From Lichenicoccus sp965213775 (GTDB taxonomy: Bacteria; Pseudomonadota; Alphaproteobacteria; Acetobacterales; Acetobacteraceae), in the NCBI GenBank assembly GCA_965213775.1, contig CBDCAC010000005.1, positions 1-64,000 on the forward strand: a stretch of 64,000 nucleotides of DNA. Direction: 5' to 3'. Position 1 is the stretch's first letter. The number at the start of each line of letters is the position of its first letter. The notes under the pieces are model-generated. The model worked only from the letters and a program-made list of their open reading frames with translations, had not been told where the DNA came from and did no database searches. The translations under genes were made by a program, and so were the position numbers. Positions 46,213 through 56,593 of this stretch are shown in pieces.

Positions 46213-48042
46213 ATGACCTCCCCAGTCCCGCCCGGCCCAGTCCCGCCCGGCCCAGTCCCGCCCGGCCCAGTCCCGCCCGGGCGGCGCGGCGGCAGCTTCG
46301 CCGCCGTGCTGCGCTTCCTGTTCGCGCAGTGGCGCCGCAACCCCCGGCCGCTGCTGACGGTGGCGTCCGGCATGACGCTGGCGACCGCGACCGACGTGGT
46401 GAGCCCGGTGCTGGCGGGACGGCTGGTCGATGCCGTCACCCGGCATCGAACGCTGGGCGACGCGGCGCTGCTGCTCGGCGGCCTGACCGGGCTCGGCATC
46501 CTCGCCGTGCTGGGACGGCGCGCGGGCTATCTCGGCATCACCCGGCTGACGCTGCGCATCATGGGCGACGTGGCATCGCAGTCGTTCCGGCTGGTGCAGC
46601 GCTTCTCGTCGGACTGGCACGCCAACAACTTCGCCGGCTCCACGGTGCGTCGCATCACCCGCGGGATGTGGGCGATCGACACGCTCAACGACACGCTGCT
46701 GCTGCTGCTGCTTCCCGAGCTGGTGGTGCTGATCGGCACCACCCTGGTGCTGGCGCTGCGCTGGCCGCTGATGGGCCTGCTGCTCGGCTGCTGCAGCGTC
46801 CTGTTCGCGGTCGTCTCGTGCCTGATGACGCTGCGCTACGTGGCGCCCTCGGCGCGGCAGTCGAACCGCTGGGACACCCGCATCGGCGCCGCGCTCGCCG
46901 ACGCGATCACCTGCAACGCCGTGGTCAAGGCGTTCGGCGCCGAGGTGCGCGAGGATCGCCGGCTGTCGCGCGTGCTGTCGCGCTGGAGCGGCCGCACCGC
47001 CCGCACCTGGGTGCGCGGCACCGACAGCGGCAACGTGCAGGCGCTGTGCCTGCTGCTGCTGCGCATCGTCGTGGTGGGGGCGGCGCTGCTGCTGTGGCGC
47101 GCCGGGCAGGCGGGGCCGGGCGACATCGCCTACGTGCTGACGCTGGTGTTCCTGGTGCAGGGCTACCTGCGCGACATCGGCCAGCAGGTCAGCCAGCTGC
47201 AGCGCTCGGTCAACGAGATGGAGGAGCTGGTGGCGCTGTTCGACCAGCCGCCCGGCGTCGCCGACCGTCCGGGTGCGGCGGCGATCGAGATCGCGCGCGG
47301 CGCCATACGCTTCGAGCGCGTCACGTTCCACTACGGCATCCATGCGCGGCCGCTGTTCCGGGACCTGTCGATCGACATCCCCGCCGGCAGCCGGGTGGCG
47401 CTGGTGGGACCGTCGGGCTCGGGCAAGACCACGCTGACCAAGCTGCTGCAGCGGCTCTACGACGTGCAGCAGGGATGCATCCTGATCGACGGCCAGGACG
47501 TGGCGGGGGTGCGCCAGGAGAGCCTGCGCGCGCAGATCGCGATCGTGCCGCAGGAGCCGCTGCTGTTCCATCGCTCGCTGGCCGAGAACATCGCCTACGC
47601 GCGCCCCGGCGCCAGCGACGCCGAGATCCGGCGCGCAGCCGGCCAGGCCAATGCGGATGGCTTCATCACCCGGCTGCCGCAGGGCTACGCGACCCTGGTC
47701 GGCGAGCGCGGCGTCAAGCTGTCCGGCGGCGAGCGGCAGCGGGTGGCGATCGCGCGCGCCTTCCTGGCCGACAGCCGGGTGCTGATCCTCGACGAGGCGA
47801 CCTCGAGCCTGGATTCCGAATCCGAGGCGCTGGTGCAGGAGGCGATGCAGCGTCTGATGCTGGGGCGCACCGTGATCGTGATCGCGCACCGGCTCTCGAC
47901 CGTGGTGGCACTCGACCGCATCCTGGTGTTCTCGCACGGCAGCCTGGTCGAGGATGGCGGCCACGCCGCCCTGCTGACCCATCCGGACGGGCTGTACCGG
48001 CGCCTGTTCGAGCGCCAGGCGCTCGGGCTGGCGGCGGAGTAG
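46213..48042 (+). CDS. ABC exporter, fused permease and ATPase
   Basis: A 609-residue half-transporter of the multidrug/lipid exporter type. Six membrane helices (for example LLGGLTGLGILAVLGRRAGYL, LLLLLLPELVVLIGTTLVLAL, LLLLRIVVVGAALLLW) precede the nucleotide-binding domain with Walker A VGPSGSGKTTLTKLL, Q-loop VPQEPLLFHRS, signature LSGGERQRVAIARA, Walker B VLILDEATSSLDSES and the H-loop AHRLSTV. It should act as a homodimer; cargo unknown. The N-terminus is unusual: four tandem PVPPG repeats precede the first helix. ATG at 46213 is preferred to TTG at 46207. Confidence 0.93.
   Translation: MTSPVPPGPVPPGPVPPGPVPPGRRGGSFAAVLRFLFAQWRRNPRPLLTVASGMTLATATDVVSPVLAGRLVDAVTRHRTLGDAALLLGGLTGLGILAVLGRRAGYLGITRLTLRIMGDVASQSFRLVQRFSSDWHANNFAGSTVRRITRGMWAIDTLNDTLLLLLLPELVVLIGTTLVLALRWPLMGLLLGCCSVLFAVVSCLMTLRYVAPSARQSNRWDTRIGAALADAITCNAVVKAFGAEVREDRRLSRVLSRWSGRTARTWVRGTDSGNVQALCLLLLRIVVVGAALLLWRAGQAGPGDIAYVLTLVFLVQGYLRDIGQQVSQLQRSVNEMEELVALFDQPPGVADRPGAAAIEIARGAIRFERVTFHYGIHARPLFRDLSIDIPAGSRVALVGPSGSGKTTLTKLLQRLYDVQQGCILIDGQDVAGVRQESLRAQIAIVPQEPLLFHRSLAENIAYARPGASDAEIRRAAGQANADGFITRLPQGYATLVGERGVKLSGGERQRVAIARAFLADSRVLILDEATSSLDSESEALVQEAMQRLMLGRTVIVIAHRLSTVVALDRILVFSHGSLVEDGGHAALLTHPDGLYRRLFERQALGLAAE
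46221..46280 (+). repeat. Four perfect 15-bp tandem repeats at the 5' end of the ABC exporter gene
   Basis: The unit CCCAGTCCCGCCCGG occurs four times without a mismatch. Read in frame it encodes PVPPG x4, residues 4-23 of the exporter. Because the unit is a multiple of three, gain or loss of copies would not break the frame. Confidence 0.95.
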
Positions 48043-48054
48043 CCGGGCCGCGGC

Positions 48055-48921
48055 TCAGGCCGCCTCGACCGTGCGACCTTCCCCGGCCAGCGTGCTGCCG
48101 AGGGCGGCGAGCACGATGCAGCCGATCGCGAGCCAGTGCGCCGGCGACAGCCGCTCGCCGAGCAGCAGCAGCCCAGACAGCGCGGCCGCCGCCGGATCGA
48201 GGCTCATCAGGATGCCGAAGGTTCGCGTGCTCACCGATCGCAGCGCCGCCATCTCCAGCGAGTAGGGCAGGGCGCTGCACAGGATCGCGACCAGCAGCGA
48301 CTGCAGCAGCGGCCAGGGTGCCGCCGCCGCCGGCAGCATGGCCGGCAGGCACAGCGGCACCACCGCGAGGCTGGCGACGGCCATGCCGAGCGCGGTGGCG
48401 CCGCCGCCCGGGACGCGCTGGCCGACGCGGCGGCCGAACACGATATAGCCGGCCCAGCACAGCCCGGCGCCCAGCGCCAGGGCGGCGCCGCGCGGATCGA
48501 CGCCCGCCACCGCCGCGGTGGGACGCAGCAGCAGCGCCAGGCCGGCCAGCATCAGCGCCCCCCAGGCCAGGTCGAGCGGCCGACGCGAGCCGATGAAGGC
48601 GAGGCTCAGCGGCCCGGTGAACTCGATCGAGACCGCGGCTCCCAGCGTCATGCGCGCCAGTGCCAGGTAGAACAGCAGGTTCATCAGCCCCAGCGACAGC
48701 CCGTACGGCAGCAGCGCGCGCAGCCCGGCGCGGTCGGGCAGCCGCCGCCAGGGCCGCCACAGCGCCCACAGCACGATCGTCGACAGCGCGATGCGCAGTC
48801 CCACGGTCCCGGTGGCGCCGAACAGCGGAAACAGCGATTTCGCGACCGAAGCGCCGAGCTGGTAGGAGACGACGCTGCCGAGCAGCATCGGCAGGGCGAG
48901 GCGCCTGGTCAGGCGCGCCAT
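48055..48921 (-). CDS. RhtA/EamA-type inner-membrane exporter
   Basis: A 288-residue protein with ten hydrophobic helices in two EamA repeats. It matches the RhtA-like branch (threonine/homoserine exporter): LGASVAKSLFPLFGATGTVGL, SLGLMNLLFYLALARMTLG, AVSIEFTGPLSLAFIGSR and RTFGILMSLDPAAAALSGLL. It probably exports amino acids or related metabolites; the substrate is not established. Convergent with the ABC exporter gene, only 12 bases apart. Confidence 0.9.
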   Translation of the reverse strand: MARLTRRLALPMLLGSVVSYQLGASVAKSLFPLFGATGTVGLRIALSTIVLWALWRPWRRLPDRAGLRALLPYGLSLGLMNLLFYLALARMTLGAAVSIEFTGPLSLAFIGSRRPLDLAWGALMLAGLALLLRPTAAVAGVDPRGAALALGAGLCWAGYIVFGRRVGQRVPGGGATALGMAVASLAVVPLCLPAMLPAAAAPWPLLQSLLVAILCSALPYSLEMAALRSVSTRTFGILMSLDPAAAALSGLLLLGERLSPAHWLAIGCIVLAALGSTLAGEGRTVEAA

Positions 48922-48975
48922 CGCCGGTCAGGGTGCTGCCAGTGCCGTCGCCGCAGCGCACCTGCCTGCGTCACG

Positions 48976-49063
48976 GGGCAAGGGTCTTCGCCCCTCCATA
49001 CCGTCAGGAATCGGGTTTGGGGCCCGCGGCCCCAACGGGTCAAGGGCAGAGCCTTGCCTCGAT
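48976..49063. repeat. Multi-hairpin intergenic repeat, copy 7
   Basis: Stems: GGGGCAAG with CTTCGCCCC (one bulge), GGGGCC/GGCCCC (49021-49035) and CAAGGGC with GCCTTG. Order and central gggtttggggcc match copy 1 at 719-831. It lies between the EamA gene's 5' end and the 3' end of rppH. Confidence 0.75.
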
Positions 49064-49077
49064 TTCTCCGCAGCCTG

Positions 49078-49596
49078 CTAACCCTCGCGCAGCGCCTCCG
49101 GCCTGCCGAAGGGCGCGAACGAGACCGCCAGGATCGCGTAGGTCGCCTGCTTGAAGCCCACCTCCTGGTGCGGCAGTTCGGACAGCTCGATCCATCTCCA
49201 GGCGTCGAACTCCGGGTGCGGATCGAGGTCCAGCCTGATCTCGGCGTCCGTGCCGGTGAAGCGCAGCGCGAACCAGCGCTGTCGCTGGCCGCGATAGCGC
49301 CCGCCGAGTGCGCGTCCCAGCAGATGCGGCGGTAGGTCGTAGGACAGCCAGTCCGGATGCTCGCCGATGATCTCGGCGCGGTCGGTGCCGACCTCCTCGC
49401 GCAGCTCGCGCAGCACCGCGGTGCGTGGATCCTCGCCCTCGTCGATGCCGCCCTGCGGAAGCTGCCAGATCCCCGGTCGCCCCTCCGCGTTCGGCAGGTC
49501 GGCGCGACGCGCGACCAGCACCAGCCCGTCGCGGTTGAACAGCGCTGCCCCCACGTTGGGGCGATACGGCAGGTCGGCGAAGTCGGCTCGTGTCAT
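49078..49596 (-). CDS. rppH: RNA pyrophosphohydrolase (Nudix)
   Basis: A 172-residue Nudix hydrolase that removes pyrophosphate from mRNA 5' ends, starting their decay. The Nudix box is complete: GGIDEGEDPRTAVLRELREE followed by VG. RppH features are the start ADFADLPYRPNVGAALFNRD, GRPGIWQLPQGG, and PEFDAWRWIELSELPHQEVG. The ATG at 49596 overlaps the yibQ stop (ATGA), so it is the last gene of the gpmI-envC-ctpA-yibQ-rppH run. Confidence 0.95.
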   Translation of the reverse strand: MTRADFADLPYRPNVGAALFNRDGLVLVARRADLPNAEGRPGIWQLPQGGIDEGEDPRTAVLRELREEVGTDRAEIIGEHPDWLSYDLPPHLLGRALGGRYRGQRQRWFALRFTGTDAEIRLDLDPHPEFDAWRWIELSELPHQEVGFKQATYAILAVSFAPFGRPEALREG

Positions 49597-50777
49597 CGCG
49601 TGCCTCCTGAGGGATCCTGGCTCGGCGGCCCGGCCGGCGTCCGCGCCGCCTCGCGCGCCAGGCTGCTGACCGGCACCAGCACCAGCCCGTGCGCGCGCAG
49701 GCCGCGCGCCCACTCCGCGAGGCGGCGAACGGTGAGCGGGAACACCGGCCCGGCGACCGCGACGGCGCTGCCCCTGCCGATCGCGAGCCGCTCGAGGGTG
49801 GCGAGCTGCGCGTCGAAGGCGGCGTCGGGCTCGGCGTCGAGACGCAGGTCGGCACGCACCGCGGCGATCGCCCCCGGCACCGGCTGGTCGGGCATGGCGT
49901 CGAGATAGAACAGGCCGCGTCCGGCGAGCCGGCGCGCCACGTCGGCGAACTGCGACGAGGCGGCGAAGCGCTCGCCGTCCAGCCCGGCGGTCGCGTCGGT
50001 GACGCCGGCATAGCCCTGGATGCGCGACAGCGACCAGTCGAGCCGGCGCAGGTTCTCCTCCGGCGTCACGTGCTCGCTCATCGCCTCGGCACCCTCGTCG
50101 TCGAGCGGCGCGCCGGCCGGCTCCATCGGCAGGGAGAGCAGCAGCTCGTGGCCGGTGCTGCGCGCCGCATCCAGGACCGTGCCCGGCGCGATCGCGTACG
50201 GCGAGACCGCCAGGCTCACCGCGGCAGGCAGCGAGGCGATCGCATCGAGGCTGTCGGCGCCGGAGAGGCCGACGCCGTCGAGCAGGATCGCGATCCGCGG
50301 CGTGCCCTCCGGCAGCGCCGGCGCCGGCGCTGCGTACAGCCGGCGCGCCTCTCGCCCATCGGCGGCGCGGCGCGGCAGCATGGCACCCGGATCCTGCGGC
50401 GCCGGTTCCAGCAGCGCGCGGTCAGGCGGCGCGATGTCGTGCCGGGGTGGCGCCGCCGTGCCGGCGGGCGTCTGACGAGGCGGCAGCGGGGCGCCGGGCT
50501 GGGTGGCGGAGAGCTGGGAAACCTGCGCCACCGCGACGGTGCGGCCATGGCCTGGCGGCGGCTTCAGCGGCGCCCGCGGCGGCGGTCCCAGCCACTGCAA
50601 CACCCCTGCGAGCGTCGCCGCGGCCAGCAGCATGACGGTCCACAAGCCGATCAGCGCCCGGCCCGCGCGCGCGCGCGGCAGCCGCACCGCGGGCAGCGCG
50701 AGGGCAATCGGCCGCATCGAGGGCGGCCGCATCGCGGGCAGTCGCAGATTGGGCAGCCGCACCTTAAGTAGCCGCAT
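49593..50777 (-). CDS. yibQ: Divergent polysaccharide deacetylase family protein (YibQ)
   Basis: A 394-residue protein with one membrane helix (ALIGLWTVMLLAAATLAGVL), a long proline/alanine linker and a C-terminal divergent polysaccharide deacetylase domain: RIAILLDGVGLSGADSL, LPAAVSLAVSPYA, HELLLSLPMEP and VTPEENLRRLDWSLSRI. Relatives usually have two aspartates (DD) where this reads LLDGVG, so one metal-site residue may be missing. It is expected to face the periplasm and act near peptidoglycan with EnvC and CtpA. The first 35 residues are a degenerate pentapeptide repeat (see separate entry). Confidence 0.87.
   Translation of the reverse strand: MRLLKVRLPNLRLPAMRPPSMRPIALALPAVRLPRARAGRALIGLWTVMLLAAATLAGVLQWLGPPPRAPLKPPPGHGRTVAVAQVSQLSATQPGAPLPPRQTPAGTAAPPRHDIAPPDRALLEPAPQDPGAMLPRRAADGREARRLYAAPAPALPEGTPRIAILLDGVGLSGADSLDAIASLPAAVSLAVSPYAIAPGTVLDAARSTGHELLLSLPMEPAGAPLDDEGAEAMSEHVTPEENLRRLDWSLSRIQGYAGVTDATAGLDGERFAASSQFADVARRLAGRGLFYLDAMPDQPVPGAIAAVRADLRLDAEPDAAFDAQLATLERLAIGRGSAVAVAGPVFPLTVRRLAEWARGLRAHGLVLVPVSSLAREAARTPAGPPSQDPSGGTR
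50673..50777 (-). repeat. Degenerate 15-bp tandem repeat coding the N-terminus of YibQ
   Basis: Seven 15-base units in register (for example gccgcatcgcgggca and gccgcatcgagggcg on the plus strand) encode the pentads MRLLK, VRLPN, LRLPA, MRPPS, MRPIA, LALPA and VRLPR. The period is exact although bases vary. It precedes the membrane helix. Confidence 0.8.
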
Positions 50778-50811
50778 CGCGGCCGGGACGATCAGCGCGC
50801 GCCGGACCGTC

Positions 50812-52200
50812 TCAGGGCGTGCCGGCGTGCTCGCGCCCCGTGATCATCGCCTGGATGACCTTCAGCCCCTGCTGCAGCTGGAAGTCGGTGGAAGGCTTGG
50901 TCAGGTCGAATTTCGGCCAGTTCGCCGGCGGCTTGTCCGGGATGGTCTTGACGATGGCGGGCAGGTCGTTGCGCGGCGGCGCGCTGCCCTCGGTGCCGCC
51001 CTGGTTCTTGATGATGTGGTCCAGGTCCGCCTCGCGCGGCAGGAAGCGCGAGATGTCGTCGCGATCTTCCTGAACCGATACGTCGGGGGTGATGCCGAGC
51101 CCCTGGATCGAGCGCCCCGACGGCGTGTAGTAGCGCGCCGTGGTCAGCCGTATCGCGCCGTTGCCCGGGATCGGGATCACCGTCTGCACCGAGCCCTTGC
51201 CGAACGACCGCTCGCCGAGGGTGATCGAGCGCTGATGGTCCTGCAGCGCGCCGGCGACGATCTCGCTGGCCGAGGCGGAGCCCTGGTTGATCAGCACCAG
51301 CAGCGGCGCGCCGTCGGTGATGTCGGTGCCGTGCGCGTCGTTGCGCATGCTCTCCTCGGGGTGGCGCGCGCGGGTCGAGACCACCGCACCGGAGGTGATG
51401 AAGTCGTCGCAGACGTCGATCGCCTGGTCGAGCAGGCCGCCCGGGTTGTTGCGCAGGTCCAGGATCAGTCCGGACAGGTGGCCGCCGGCCTTGGCGCTGA
51501 GCTTGGCGTAGGCGTCGTGCAGCGCCGGATCGGTCTCCTCGTTGAACTGCGCGACCCGGATGTAGCCGATCTTGCCGTACAGCGCCTGCTTGACGACCTG
51601 GATGTGGATGATCTCGCGGGTCAGGTTGACGTCGAACGGCTTGTCCACGCCGGGGCGCTTGATGCCGAGCCTGATGCCGGTGCCGGGCGAGCCGCGCATC
51701 CGCTCCACCGCGTCGTTGAGCAGCAGCCCGTCAGTGCTCTTGGAGTTGATCGACAAGATCAGGTCGCCGGACTTCATGCCGGCCTTCGCCGCCGGCGAGC
51801 CGTCCATCGGCGAGATCACCTTGATCAGCCCGTCCTCGCCGGTCACCTCCAGGCCGAGGCCGCCGAACTCTCCCTTGGTCTGCACCTGCATGTCGGAGAA
51901 CTGCTTCTCGGTCATGTAGGCGCTGTGCGGATCGAGCCCCGAGAGCATGCCGTTCAGCGAGTTGGTGATCAGCGTGCGGTCGGTGACCGGCTCGACATAG
52001 TCGGCGCGGACGCGCTCGAACACGTCGCCGAACAGGGTCAGCAGCCGGTAGGTCTCGGCATGGGCGCCGTGGGCGTCGTCGGCGAGTGCCGGCACGATGA
52101 AGCTCAGCCCATGATGCGCCGCCAGCCGGCCGAGATCGGGACCCGCCGCGACGCCCGCGAGGAAGGCGGTGCCGAGCAGCAAGCCAGTGCGCAGTTTCAT
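50812..52200 (-). CDS. ctpA: Carboxyl-terminal processing protease (S41)
   Basis: A 462-residue periplasmic protease. Signal-anchor RTGLLLGTAFLAGVAAG, then a helical region ending in HSAYMTEKQF, a PDZ domain (GLGLEVTGEDGLIKVISPMD, AAKAGMKSGDLILSINSKS) and the S41 core. Catalytic serine is in VLINQGSASASEIVAG and lysine in ERSFGKGSVQTVIP. Length and order match the alphaproteobacterial CtpA. It may trim peptidoglycan hydrolases, which fits its neighbours EnvC and YibQ. 94 bases lie between envC and its start. Confidence 0.95.
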   Translation of the reverse strand: MKLRTGLLLGTAFLAGVAAGPDLGRLAAHHGLSFIVPALADDAHGAHAETYRLLTLFGDVFERVRADYVEPVTDRTLITNSLNGMLSGLDPHSAYMTEKQFSDMQVQTKGEFGGLGLEVTGEDGLIKVISPMDGSPAAKAGMKSGDLILSINSKSTDGLLLNDAVERMRGSPGTGIRLGIKRPGVDKPFDVNLTREIIHIQVVKQALYGKIGYIRVAQFNEETDPALHDAYAKLSAKAGGHLSGLILDLRNNPGGLLDQAIDVCDDFITSGAVVSTRARHPEESMRNDAHGTDITDGAPLLVLINQGSASASEIVAGALQDHQRSITLGERSFGKGSVQTVIPIPGNGAIRLTTARYYTPSGRSIQGLGITPDVSVQEDRDDISRFLPREADLDHIIKNQGGTEGSAPPRNDLPAIVKTIPDKPPANWPKFDLTKPSTDFQLQQGLKVIQAMITGREHAGTP

Positions 52201-52294
52201 GCCCTATCTTCTCCCGGTTGCCGCGCGCGCGCAGCGGGCCGCCATCATGATCTAGCGGATGATGGATTACCACGCCCCTAACGCCAGATTACCG

Positions 52295-53625
52295 CTACCG
52301 CATCCCGCGCAGGAAGCCGCCCGGATCGACCGGCTCGCTGCCGCGGCGCAGCTGCAGGTAGAGCGTCGGGCCGCCGCCGCCGCTACGGTCCGGCATCCGG
52401 CCGACCGCGACCCCGCGGGCCAGCTTCTGGCCGATCGCGACGTCGATCACCCCGAGCCCGGCGAGCACGAAGCGGTAGCCGCGCCCGCAATCCACGATCA
52501 GCATCCGGCCGTAGGAGCGGAACGGGGCGGCGAAGTCGATCCGCCCGTCGCAGGGCGCGCTCACCAGCGCGCCGGCCGCCGGCGCGTAGGTGATCCCGGT
52601 GGCCGGACCGGCCTCGGTGTCGGCACCCCAGTCCTGCACCAGCCTGCCCGCGACCGGCGCGCCGGCGCCGTTCGGCGCCAGACCGGCGCCGGCCTCCGAC
52701 GATATCGCGGCCGCCTCGATGCGCGCGCCTCGCGCCGTCGCCGGCGCGCGGGCCTGCTCCGCCGCCGCCTGGCGCTGGAAGGCGACCGCGGCCAGGCGCT
52801 CGGCCGCCTCGATGCGCGACACCGCGTCGCGCAGGCTCGCCGCGCGGGCGGCCGAGGAGGCCGCGCGGCGCGCGGCTTCGTCGGCGGCGTCGGTGGAGCT
52901 GCGCTGTGCCGCGGCCGCCTGCTCGGCCTGCGCGGCCACGATCCGCGCGCCCGTCGCCTGCTGCTCGCGCAGCGCCGCGAGGCTGCGGGTGCGATCCTCC
53001 AGGCCGGCGCCGAGCGCGTCGAGGTCGCGCTGCCGCGCGCGGATCGCGGCCGCGCGCGCGGCGATGCCGGCCGCGAGCCCGCGCAGCACCGCGAGGCCGC
53101 CGAGTGCGGCACCCGGTGCGGCGCCGGAGGACAGCACCGTCTGCGCCGGATACAGCGACAGGCGCAGCGCCAGCGGCAGCATCGGCGACAGCGCCGCCGC
53201 CTGCCGGGCGAGCTCCGCCTGCAGCGCCGCCCGGCGCGAGCGCAGCGCCTCGAGCTGCGACAGCGCCCCTGCGGCGCGGAGCTCGGTGTCGCGCAGCCGC
53301 GTCGCGTCGTCGCGCGCCCGTGCCGAGAGCGCCACGGCGCGGTCGCGGTCACGGGCCGCGATCGCGGCCGCCTCCCGCGCCGCCTCCCGATCCTTCCCGC
53401 CTCGTTCGCCCGCCTCCCGCGCTGCCTGCTGCCGCGCGTACGCCGCCTCCCGCGCGGCCTGCTGCCGCGCCTGTGCCGTCACGGCCGGCGGTCGGGGATG
53501 GCGTGCGGCGGCCGCGCGCGCGCCGGATCCGCCGATCAGCGTGGCGCAGAGCAGCGCCCCGCCGGCGCGCAGCAGGGCCGGGCGGAGCCGCAGTCCCGGT
53601 CCGCCCGCCGATGCGCGTCCGGCCC

Positions 53626-53629
<4 letters not shown>
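52295..53629 (-). CDS. envC: EnvC-like murein hydrolase activator (coiled coil plus degenerate M23 domain)
   Basis: The C-terminal 120 residues are a LytM/M23-type domain (VQDWGADTEAGPATGITYAP, SAPCDGRIDFAAPFRSYGRM, ARGVAVGRMPDRSGGGGPTLY) lacking the HxxxD and HxH zinc residues, as in EnvC-type activators. The rest is a long alanine/arginine/glutamate-rich coiled coil. The first ordinary start codon (GTG, 53482) gives no signal peptide. The frame is open further up and encodes a leader, PALLRAGGALLCATLIGG, typical for export. The only start that includes it and fits the local pattern is CTG at 53629, overlapping the gpmI stop as CTGA; I use it (444 residues). Confidence 0.8.
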
Positions 53630-55167
<1,538 letters not shown>

Positions 55168-55221
55168 CTGAGGCGGTGCTCCCGAACGGACCGGTCCGGG
55201 ACCATGCCACGGGTCCCGCCC

Positions 55222-55368
55222 TCAGGGCGAGACCGGGGCGGGGGGTGCCAGCGGATCGTCCGGACCGGTGCTGCCGCCGGTCGAAGGCGGGTCGCTGGCC
55301 GGGAAGGTGTCCTCCACCGCGTCGTCCACCTTCTCGTCGTGGTCCGGCGGCTGGTTGGTCTCGGACAT
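55222..55368 (-). CDS. Small acidic protein with FPASDPP motif (48 residues)
   Basis: A 48-residue frame with ATG at 55368 and a perfect AGGAG site eight bases upstream. The product is acidic and disordered-looking, with the core VDDAVEDTFPASDPPS. This motif recurs in a short protein family common in alpha- and gammaproteobacteria whose function is unknown. It lies just upstream of gpmI on the same strand (54 bases), so it may be the first gene of that run. Confidence 0.8.
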   Translation of the reverse strand: MSETNQPPDHDEKVDDAVEDTFPASDPPSTGGSTGPDDPLAPPAPVSP

Positions 55369-55470
55369 GGCGATGCTCCTGCGGTTCAATCGTCCCTAAG
55401 GATCGCGGCGGTGCTAGGTTTCCGCCGTGCCGATCCCATCTGCATGGCATCCAGCACAGCGAGGCACCGG

Positions 55471-55896
55471 ATGAGCAGCCATTCCACGAAGGACGACGTG
55501 CAGAGCAACGAGATCCAGGGCGACCGGATCTGGCGCGACAAGCTCTCGCGCGAGCAGTACCGGGTGCTGCGCGAGCACGGCACCGAGCGCCCCGGCAGCA
55601 GCCCGCTGAACTACGAGAAGGGCCGCGGCCTGTTCCACTGCGCGGCCTGCGCGAGCCCGCTGTTCACGTCCGACACCAAGTACGAGAGCGGCAGCGGCTG
55701 GCCCTCGTTCTTCGCCCCGATCGCAGGTGCTGTGGAGACCACGGAGGATAACAGCCTGTTCATGCGCCGGGTCGAGGTGCATTGCGCGACCTGCCACGGC
55801 CATCTCGGCCACGTGTTCCCCGACGGCCCCAAGCCGACCGGCGAGCGCTACTGCATGAACGGCGTCTCTCTGGACTTCGTGCCGGCCGGCTCCTAG
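55471..55896 (+). CDS. msrB: Methionine-R-sulfoxide reductase
   Basis: A 141-residue repair enzyme that reduces methionine-R-sulfoxide in proteins. Two zinc CxxC pairs (CAACASPLF and HCATCHGHLG) and the catalytic cysteine in ERYCMNGVSLDF are present. SGSGWPSFFAPI and GHVFPDGPKPTGE are also diagnostic. No signal peptide, so cytosolic. The ATG at 55471 follows a weak gaggc site; in-frame upstream starts give no similarity. Confidence 0.95.
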   Translation: MSSHSTKDDVQSNEIQGDRIWRDKLSREQYRVLREHGTERPGSSPLNYEKGRGLFHCAACASPLFTSDTKYESGSGWPSFFAPIAGAVETTEDNSLFMRRVEVHCATCHGHLGHVFPDGPKPTGERYCMNGVSLDFVPAGS

Positions 55897-55940
55897 CGCG
55901 TGACCGACCTGGTCACGCCCGGGCTGTCCTAGCGGTGGCG

Positions 55941-56570
55941 ATGGCCAATCTCCTGGTGGTCGACCACCCGCTGGTGCAGCACAAGCTGGCGCGGCTCCGG
56001 CAGGCCGGCACCTCGACCGCCGGCTTCCGCAGGCTGACGCGCGAGATCAGCCTGCTGATGGCCTACGAGGCGACGCGCGATCTGCCGCTGGAGGCGGTCG
56101 AGATCGACACGCCGCTCGAGCGCACCACGGGGCGGATGCTGTCGGGCAAGAAGCTCTGCTTCGTCTCCATCCTGCGCGCCGGCAACGGCATCCTGGACGG
56201 GATGCTCGACCTGGTGCCGGCCGCCCGGGTCGGCCATATCGGGTTGTATCGCGACCACGAGACGCTGGAGGCGGTGCAATACTACCTCAAGCTGCCCGAG
56301 GACATGGCCGACCGGCTCAGCATCGTGGTCGACCCGATGCTCGCGACCGGACACAGCGCGATCGCCGCGGTGTCGAGGCTGAAGGCGGCCGGTGCCGGGC
56401 AGATCAGCTTCGTCTGCCTGCTCGCGGCACCCGAGGGGCTCGCCCGCTTCGCCGCCGCCCACCCCGACGTCAAGCTGATCACCGCGGCGATCGACCGCGA
56501 GCTGGACGCGAACGGCTATATCCGACCCGGTCTCGGCGACGCCGGCGACCGCCTGTTCGGCACCAAGTAG
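55941..56570 (+). CDS. upp: Uracil phosphoribosyltransferase
   Basis: A 209-residue salvage enzyme that makes UMP from uracil and PRPP. The PRPP loop is VVDPMLATGHSAIAAV, the uracil site NGYIRPGLGDAGDR, and VSILRAGNGILDGML is typical. The start is ATG 55941, with GTG two codons earlier as an alternative. It follows msrB by 44 bases on the same strand and may be co-transcribed. It complements the de novo genes carAB and pyrB in this window. Confidence 0.95.
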   Translation: MANLLVVDHPLVQHKLARLRQAGTSTAGFRRLTREISLLMAYEATRDLPLEAVEIDTPLERTTGRMLSGKKLCFVSILRAGNGILDGMLDLVPAARVGHIGLYRDHETLEAVQYYLKLPEDMADRLSIVVDPMLATGHSAIAAVSRLKAAGAGQISFVCLLAAPEGLARFAAAHPDVKLITAAIDRELDANGYIRPGLGDAGDRLFGTK

Positions 56571-56593
56571 GCGCCCCAGCCGCCGCGGCCTGC

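Noticed and set aside
52295..53482. GTG start at 53482 for envC
   Set aside because: It gives no export signal and leaves an open signal-peptide-like leader unexplained; kept only as the conservative alternative.
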